A DNA stretch of 64,000 bases from Xiphophorus maculatus. Taxonomy: Eukaryota; Chordata; Actinopteri; Cyprinodontiformes; Poeciliidae. This document shows positions 46,301-55,300 of the stretch, in pieces. Below the pieces are notes generated by a model, which searched no databases, had not been told where the DNA came from, and saw only the letters and a list, made by a program, of their open reading frames with translations. Each line of letters opens with the position of its first letter. Position 1 is the stretch's first letter. The position numbers were made by a program, and so were the translations under genes. Location of the stretch: positions 5,581,199-5,645,198 of the forward strand of contig NC_036450.1 of NCBI RefSeq assembly GCF_002775205.1. Direction: 5' to 3'.

Positions 46301-49300
46301 CCATGGGAATTCAGGATTTGGAACGGCGGAGAAAAATTTATGCAAAGCCTGTTTCCGTGGGTTGGAATAGGTGAGATTCGGGACCACGTTGAGATAAACA
46401 GGTACGGATTACTGCGATTAATCAACATCACATACCAGCTGGCCAATGGCACCATGAAAGAACTGACTGAACTGAGAAACATGGTTATGCAAAATCGTGT
46501 TGTCCTGGATTTCCTCACGGCCCCTCAGGGAGGGGTCTGTAAAATCATTGGCCCAACGTGCTGTACTTTTGTACCTGATGAAAAAGGTACTGGAGGAACT
46601 ATTTCTGATGCTCTATATGAGCTGGAAGATCTAAAACAATATGTAGAAAGTGGAACACGCGGCTCAACCTCTTTTGATTTGCTTTCATGGCTTACATCTG
46701 GACCATGGTGGAATTTGCTGTTAAAGCTCGTGACACCTTTTCTGGTTGTTTTAGTTCTGTTCTGCCTTTTTACGGGTTGCATTATTCCTTGTCTACAAAA
46801 AATGATGTTTAAAACAATTAACACAACTGTTATCAACTATCAGTTGGCAAAGGCATCATATGAGACAACTGAAGATGACTTGTTTCAAGTTTCTGACGAT
46901 TTTCTGAACAATGATGAAGTCCTGTAATAAATAAACAGAAAAATTCATTTGCTGAATGATTCCTACACTGAAAATGTTAAACACGTGGTGTTAAGGATGA
47001 GAAAACTGCTTTAGATTTTTTGCTGTTTCTTTTATTTTTTTTCATTTATTGCATTATATTCCAATTATTCATTGTGTATTTTCTGTGTTTAGCTTAGAAA
47101 AAAAAAAAAATCTTGCATTTAGTGGTTCTTTTCTTTTCTTTTCTATGCTTAGCTTTTGCATAAGGTTTACGCACATAATGAAATGATAAAAAGGGGGAAT
47201 GTTAGAGATTTTTATTTATTATCATTTTATTCTTACTTTAGTTCACATTAAGTCTATAGATCTTTGTGATTTTCTGTTTAAAGTGTTCTCTTCTTTAAAT
47301 GACCTGGAGGTCACTACTGTCTGTTCAACTTTACGAGAAATAGTTAACACTAAGTTTCTCAGACCTTAAACCCTTTTGCAAGAACACCTCCTAATTTAGT
47401 AACCACCTGTGAGCAGTCGTATTTTGTTTTCTTGACAGTACTGACCGAGATTTGAACCGGGCTCAGACCTTTGATCAGATATCACATCTGGACCTGGGTT
47501 GTTAGATGTTTGGGTTAGAAGCTTTACGACCTCTGTTGTGTTTCCTGACTGCCCCTGTAGGAGCAGATTATGCCTTTCTGTATTCTAAATGGTTTGGGTC
47601 ACATGATCTGTCAGCTGTCTATTTAGGTAGCATGCGGTGTTAATGAAGACAGGTGTGTTCCACCCGAAAGGGGGAAACAATTTTTGACCGCAACACAACG
47701 CAACGCAATATTAACGTGACGCAATGCTATTGAATTAATGCTGTGTGGATCGCTGGAACTATGTTAGAGGTGTTATTGACAACATGTTAGAGGAATGACT
47801 TGTTGTACAAAGGAAATAAGATGATGATTGCCGAGTCATGGAAATAAATGGATTAACTGGACTAACATCAAGGACGGCTCTCATTTCAATCAGCGGATAA
47901 GTGATCGGCGTGTCAACTTTACCCCGGTGTACCACCTCAGGGGCTTAAAGCTTTGGCTTAGCCTCTATATAAAAGTCAAAAATTGTTTATGACAAGAACT
48001 GATCGTGGGAAAGGAACTTTGGATGGCGTTTGTCTACGACGAGGGACGCAGACGGAGCCTGTTTGTTGGGAACGGAGCGTCAGCTGATTGGCATCAGCTC
48101 ATCTGCAGCCTGGGGTGACGTCGGACAGGATCGGCGTTCAGGAGGACACCTGGATTTCCTTGTTGCTGGATTTGAAATGCATGCATCGAATAGGTATGTG
48201 TAGAGCTACACTTAGTAAGATGGCCATCTGAATCTAAATCTAAACGTGTGCACACATAATGGCATAAATCCAATGCATTGGTTGCTGAAGTGGAGGAACA
48301 ATTAACTTTGTATCAATTAACTGGTTGCAATCTATTGACTGACGGACTTTTATTATGGAAGATTGCATAGCGGACGTGGATTTACCAGCGGGTGCTAGTG
48401 CGCCATCTACTGCTGACAACCAGGACTTTCTGACCAGCAGTTGTGACACACAAACGGGCAAACGAGTGGTTAAACTTTCTGCTAAAGCAATTGCTGATCG
48501 GTTAGATCGATTGCAAGCTGGTAGAAAGGCTAAGCTAAATAAAGCTAGCAGTTTAAAGAAAAAGATACAAGAGTTGATGCAAAATGGTTTGGTTTCAGAA
48601 GTTCAAACGTCTCTTGATGGGTACATTGACTTGTGTGTTGAAATAAGATGTATGCATGATTCATTAATGAATTTATTGCCGGTTGAGGAGAAAGAAAAAC
48701 ATGAAATATGGTTTAAAGCAAAAATGTTGTTCACTGATGAATTTGCTGAAAATGTGAAAAGGTGGGTTAAATCAAAAGAAAACGATGAACCTAAAAATGA
48801 AAGTGCTGGTCATTTAATTAGTGGTGCTGATATTAATCATGGGTTGGATAACGATGATATTAGGCCTAATGATAGTGTTTCCAATGTGAGTAAACATTAC
48901 AACAAAAGTGTTACCAGCAATCGGTCAAGTACAACTTCCTCTGCACAAATAAAAGCTGCAGCAGAGCGAGCTGCACTGGTTGCAAGAATAGCTGTCTTGA
49001 AGGAACGTCATGCACTGGAGGAACAGGAGCAACTGATAAAAAGGAAAAAGGAACAGCTTGAGCTAGAAACTGAGCTAGCTGCGTCTACTGCAAAGTTGGC
49101 AGTTCTGCAGGCTTCTGATGAACAGTGTCTTTCCCGTGCACCAACTGACGGAATGAACTCTTATTTTGAAGGGGAAAAAAGGAAACTGACATCAGATAAA
49201 ACTCTTAATGTCATGGCAAAGGATTACTATCCTGCAGCATGTAAAGTAACGCAGCAAAGAAATGCAGTACCAACACAAACCAAACTGCAAACAATGGATG

Positions 49301-52300
49301 TGCGACCAAAACAGACTGAAATGAAAAGTTCTATGAGCAAGCAGTATTTTGATGCACATGATCAAATGGACTTACAAAAATCACATGTTTTGCAACATGA
49401 TGTAACAACTGTTTGTGGAAATCAAACCAGACAAAGGATAAATCATCAAACTGATCAAGTTCAAAATGGAGATGTTGTCACTATTATGCATAAGCAAAAT
49501 GAAATAACTGCTGCACTTGTGCATCAACAGCGTCTACTGTCTTTACCACCACGAGACATTCCTGTGTTTGAAGGAGATCCATTTCAATATAAAGCTTTCA
49601 TTAAAACGTTTGAACAAGGAGTGGAAAACAAAGCCAGTAAAGCTGACTGTCTGTATTATTTGGAGCAGTTCACTGCAGGACAGCCTAAGGAACTGGTCCG
49701 CAGCTGCCAGCATATGGATCCTGAACGTGGCTACATTGTAGCAAAGGGTCTTCTGCAGGAACATTTTGGAAATGAATACAAAATAGTAACTGCTTATATA
49801 AACAAAGCTCTGAACTGGCCATCAATAAAACCAGAGGACGTTAAAGCTCTACAAGCTTATGCTTTGTTTCTACGAGGATGTTGCAATGTGATGGAAGAAC
49901 TTCATTATATGCAGGAGTTGGATATGCCAAGTAACATGAAAATGGTCATTTCTAAGCTACCATACAAACTCAGAGAGAGATGGAGGGCTGTTGCTCATGA
50001 TATTTTGGAGTCATACGACCACAGAGCTCATTTTATTGATTTGGTTGTATTTCTGGAGAAACATGTGAGGATCTTGTCTGATCCAATTTTTGGTGACATT
50101 GAAGTGTATGCACCACAACATACAGCTGGCCTGAGGTCTTCCAGCAGCTTCAAGCTACAGTCAAGAATCAGAAGTAAAGGGAGTAGTTTTGCTACCACAG
50201 CAACATCAGTGGATTACTCTGAAGATGGATCAAAGACACAAAGGCCATACTGTCATTGTTGTTCATGTGCTCACTTTATGGATAAATGCCAACAGTTTAA
50301 AAACAAGAAACGCAGAGAAAAAATCCGTCTTTTGAAGGACAAAGGGATTTGTTTTGGATGCTTGTGTACTGGTCACATCAGCAGAGATTGTAATAAACGT
50401 TTAATCTGTGAAATTTGTGATCAACGACACCCAACTGTGTTGCATATTCCAAAGGCAAATTCTGAACCTGAACCGGTAAAAGAGCCAACAGGAGTTAAAC
50501 CATCATCTCTTCCCCAGACATGTGGACATACAGGGGCCGGAAAGAGTCGCTGTATTCTGTCCATTATTCCAGTACAAGTAAAATCTACCAAGGGAGTGGA
50601 TGTCATACAGACATACGCTTTTTTAGATCCTGGTAGTACAGCTACATTTTGTTCAGAACATCTTATGCAAAGATTAGACATTTCAGGGAAAAGGACTAAC
50701 TTTCTCTTAAAAACAATGGGGCAGGAAAGGGTTGTTACTGCTTATTCATTGTCTGGCATTGAGGTATCAGGGTTGAATGGAAACAACTTTCATCCTCTGC
50801 CAGAAGTCCTTACACAGAAGCAAATGCCAGTTACTTCAGATAATATTGTTACTGCTGCAGAAATAGAAAGATGGCCTTATTTGTCAAAGGTTCAAATCCC
50901 CACCATAAAAGCTAATGTTGACTTGTTGATAGGAACCAACGCTCCCAAGATACTAGAGCCTTGGGAAGTGGTCAACAGCTGTGGAGATGGCCCATATGCT
51001 ACAAGGACAGTGTTGGGCTGGGTGATCAATGGTCTATTGAATGAAGATGGAAATAACAGCAGTACTGAAGTGAAGCCACGTTCTGCTCTAGTAAACAAGA
51101 TCTCTGTATCCAACTTGGAGTTCCTGCTCAACAAACAGTATGACCATGACTTCAATGAGAAAACCTCAGAGAAAACTGAAATGTCAAGGGAAGACATTCG
51201 TTTTATGGAAATCATGGAATCCTCTTCAATTTTACAGGATAAGAGATATTGTCTGAAACTACCCTTTAAGAACACAGATGCTACGCTACCAAATAGCTAC
51301 TCTGTAGCCAAGCAGAGGATACTCGGATTAAGAAGGAGGTTCGTAAATGACCCTCGACTTCATAAGGAATATTCAAGTTGCCTCCAGGATGTTATTGAAA
51401 AAGGTTATGCCGAGCAAGTACCAGATCAACAGTTGAAAGGTACAGTTGGGAAAGTATGGTACATTCCTCACCATGGTGTTTTTCACCCAAAAAAGGGTTC
51501 GTTAAGAGTGGTGTTTGATTGTGGAGCCACTTATCAAGGAACATCATTAAATAAAAAAGGCATGGTGTGATCTGTAAAACTGCAGACAAAGAACAATATT
51601 ATTGAAAGACCTGTTACCAAACTTTGTTTGATACAAGGGGTGTAAATCAACAGATATGTATTCACTTGCTCCTATTGTTATTGTATAATTGTTATGTATG
51701 CCTGCCATAACAATTAGGGGCCGGTGTGTAGGAGCAGATTATGCCTTTCTGTATTCTAAATGGTTTGGGTCACATGATCTGTCAGCTGTCTATTTAGGTA
51801 GCATGCGGTGTTAATGAAGACAGGTGTGTTCCACCCGAAAGGGGGAAACAATTTTTGACCGCAACACAACGCAACGCAATATTAACGTGACGCAATGCTA
51901 TTGAATTAATGCTGTGTGGATCGCTGGAACTATGTTAGAGGTGTTATTGACAACATGTTAGAGGAATGACTTGTTGTACAAAGGAAATAAGATGATGATT
52001 GCCGAGTCATGGAAATAAATGGATTAACTGGACTAACATCAAGGACGGCTCTCATTTCAATCAGCGGATAAGTGATCGGCGTGTCAACTTTACCCCGGTG
52101 TACCACCTCAGGGGCTTAAAGCTTTGGCTTAGCCTCTATAGCCCCCTTGCCTGTTCTTCTTTGACAATAAAAACAGGAGCTGTTGTGAGGGCAGACCAGA
52201 ATGCTCTGTAGAATTCTTCGGAGGAAGAATTCTCAGAGACTTCTCCTTTTGCAAAAGCTCTACATAAAATTCATATACGTTGTCTGTGGTTCTTTCTTTT

Positions 52301-55300
52301 ATTTAGGTTCGAAAGAAAAATACCTATCACAATCAATCTAAACTCTGACACAACACCTGGATACCTGTTCCATCCACACTCCCACACACAGATGAAGGAA
52401 TGTAACACTAAACAGCCCTGCTGCTGAAAACCTGCTGTGGCCTCACTGTAATATCCAGAAATACAAACATTAAAAAGGAGAAGCTTCATCACATTCAACA
52501 AAGAGTTCAACAAGAATCAAAGATTTGATCTCTGAGCTCAGACTCACAAACCAGGGAGAGGCTTCCATCATCACACACCTCTGACAAACACCTCTGACAA
52601 ACACCTCCAACCTTTCAGCACTTCCTCTACCAACCAACACCACCAGGTGGCACTGCTGCACACATTTACAATGAGACCAAGAAGAAGAAGCAGCATCCTG
52701 AATCCAGCAGCTGCAGTAATGGCTTGTGAAAGTGTCCAAGGAGCATCTGGAACCAGAACCAGCAGATCCAACAGTCCAGAGAGTCTTTGTTTGCATCTTT
52801 CCTCTCAGATTTCCAAGCTGCTCTGAGAGGGAAATGACATCATCATTCTACTGATGATGTCACGCTCTGATGTCACTGATCAGGAGCTGCTGGACTTGTA
52901 CATTTCCAGCATGGAGGACAGAGAAGATCTCAGCTCTGATGAGGAGCTGACCTGCCTTCAAACTGATTCAGGGTCAAAGAAATATTTCCAGATGAAGCCA
53001 GACTAAAATGTTGGATTGTCCTGCTGTTGCAATCAGAGGCCAAGAAGAAGCTTCAAGTTCTTCTCCTGTTCAGCTCTACGTTCCTGTCAGAGACTTCAGC
53101 TCCTCATGAGGAGAACAACTAAAGCCTCGAACAGACTGACACTAACATCCTGACATCTCATCCCTGAACAAAGCTTTGCAGCATCAAGGTGACTCTTAGC
53201 GCCATATATGGACAGATTTCCTCTAAAGGGGGCGGAGCCTGGATTGGAGGAACAAGCAGCAGCTTCCAGGAACAAACCTTGGGAACCTCTGGAGGAGAAC
53301 ATGGAGATGAGATTCCTGCTTTAATCAGTGGATTCATTGATAGAAAACATGACGACTGAAATATCTGAGAGCTGCAGCTCCATTTTCTACAGATCTGCTG
53401 GAACATCAGATAGAAATGAAGAATTTCATCATTTCACATCAAATCTGTTCATCTTCCACAGAAACAACTGAATTATTGACCTGAACTGGTTCTAAAGGTC
53501 TGGATGGTAAAAACATCCATTGTTTTTATGTCTCATTAGTTTCCAGAAAGAGTTGGAATGTTTCAGAAGCTTTTATCCAGCAGCTCAGTAAAGATCTCTC
53601 CTCTTTCCAACCTGATTTAGTCCATGAAGCAGAACATCTCTGCTGCTGCAGCAACAGGAGGAAACTTCTCCAGCTCTCAACTTCTACACTCTGACTGCTT
53701 GGAAACAGATCAGGGAGGAACAGCCTTTTCTCCAGGCTGCCTCCTCCTGACTCTAGCACCACCTACTGGCTATTCACCAGAGGTGGAGAAAGAACTCAAA
53801 CAATGTACTGAAGTAAAAGTACAAAGTAACAGACAAAAATGTTCTCTAGTAAAAGAACCACATTAACATTTTTACTTGAGTAAAAGTAAGAAAGCATGAA
53901 AAACATGTTTAATATCTGCTGAAGTTGTTTTAAAACCTGACAAACGAGCCTCATGGGAACCAATATTCTAATTTATTGAATATGACTGTAAATGTAAATA
54001 TGAAATGGAGATTATTCACATTAATTCAGTAACCAGGATGTGGAGGAGTTTAACGTTACTGGGACATTCATGGCAGGAGACGCTGCGCTCCATGCGCCCC
54101 GACCGCAGTAATCAATGTTACTGCCAGTTCAGCTGCTTACAACTATTTAATTGTTTTATTTATTGCAGTCGATTTAAACTAGAAGCTTGGTAAGATTACA
54201 TAAAACTTCTCTAACCTAAATCAGTTTAACACCCAAAACTCAGACAGCATTTAGCAGCTTAACTTTCCTCGATATATTTTTCAGATTTGATGGTGAATTT
54301 TTGAAAGCTAGCAGTTCATGATATCAGGGAGGCAAAGGCGGCACCAGAATCATTGATTACTTTCAAACTAACCAACAAATCAAAAAGCGCAAAGCGACTT
54401 GGATGTAACTTGTATTAAGTAAGAATAATTTAAAATTAACTTTGGACAAAACGTTTGGCTCTCTCTTCCTTAATCTTCCGGGTCCTCTCAGCGGGCGACG
54501 TGCAGCCACAGGGAAAACAACACTGCGCGTTGACGTCACAGAATCACAGAGTTTAATCCCATACAACGCATTAATTAACAACAGAACTGCAGAGGGACAG
54601 ACATATACATTTTTACCTTGAGACAGGAAAAATAGAGAAAGAAAAAACAAAGAAAAGGCAAAGACGCGTCTTTGGAGATAGCTGATGCAAAAAAGCAAAA
54701 TAGTGGCAGCTTTCTGAATTTTTCTCCTATACACAAAGTCTTATACTAAAGGTGTGTCTTGTCTTTTTAATATATTCACTTAAGGCGTAGCTATTGTCGG
54801 CCAACTGGAAGCTACCTTGGACACTCAGAGAAACTTAGAAATTCCCCCTAATTTTACGGCAAAGATCAAAGACCATTTGCTCTCTGGTAAAAACAAAAGA
54901 GCCAACAGCTGCGTCCTTACCCCCTGTCGTTCTACGATCATTTTGGGTACAGAGAAGCATGAGATAAGATTTCACAGATACCTGTGAAATCCGAAGTTTC
55001 TCCCATTATCTCTCCTTACATAAATTCTCAAAGAGACTTGCATCCAGCAATTTTGGTTCAAGGAAAGGTTATCTTTATAAACCCCAGTTTTGCTCCTCTA
55101 CAGTCAGCACCTCAAAAGACTGAGTCCTGCCAAAAATAACACATAAAATCAACAGAACAAAATGAGGTATAATTCCTGAGCAATTTTCTAATACTAAACA
55201 AAACATTTTCATTCAAACAATTTCCATTTGATTCCGATATAGTCACAGATAGTACAATTTTCAAATACATTCATCATTTGCTAGATTACTAGTTTTAAAA

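Larger units (their letters stand above)
47556..52140 (+). mobile_element. BEL/Pao LTR retrotransposon, 4585 bp, pol-deleted
   Basis: Its 414-bp LTRs (47556-47969 and 51727-52140) read as identical. The target duplication GCCCC is at 47551-47555 and 52141-52145. It carries one 1071-codon frame covering gag, zinc knuckles, protease and only the very start of RT. Most of RT, RNase H and integrase is missing, although the LTRs suggest a very recent insertion. The enzymes must therefore have come from another element. Confidence 0.9.
40848..52329 (+). mobile_element. Endogenous retrovirus (gamma-like env), defective, with BEL element nested in its 3' LTR
   Basis: A complete proviral frame: 540-bp 5' LTR (40848-41387), tRNA primer site, broken gag, remnants of pol, open env, purine tract and a 540-bp 3' LTR (47200-47555 plus 52146-52329). 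The target duplication CAATC lies at 40843-40847 and 52330-52334, and the empty site is preserved in copy A at about 17215. The two LTRs differ at roughly six or seven positions by eye, so the insertion is fairly young. The internal region is much more damaged than the LTRs: protease, most of RT, RNase H and the integrase zinc domain are absent. This suggests that it was copied in an already defective state. Confidence 0.9.

Noticed and set aside
46084..46836. Minus-strand frames opposite env
   Set aside because: Shadow of the env coding strand; no domain and no independent support.
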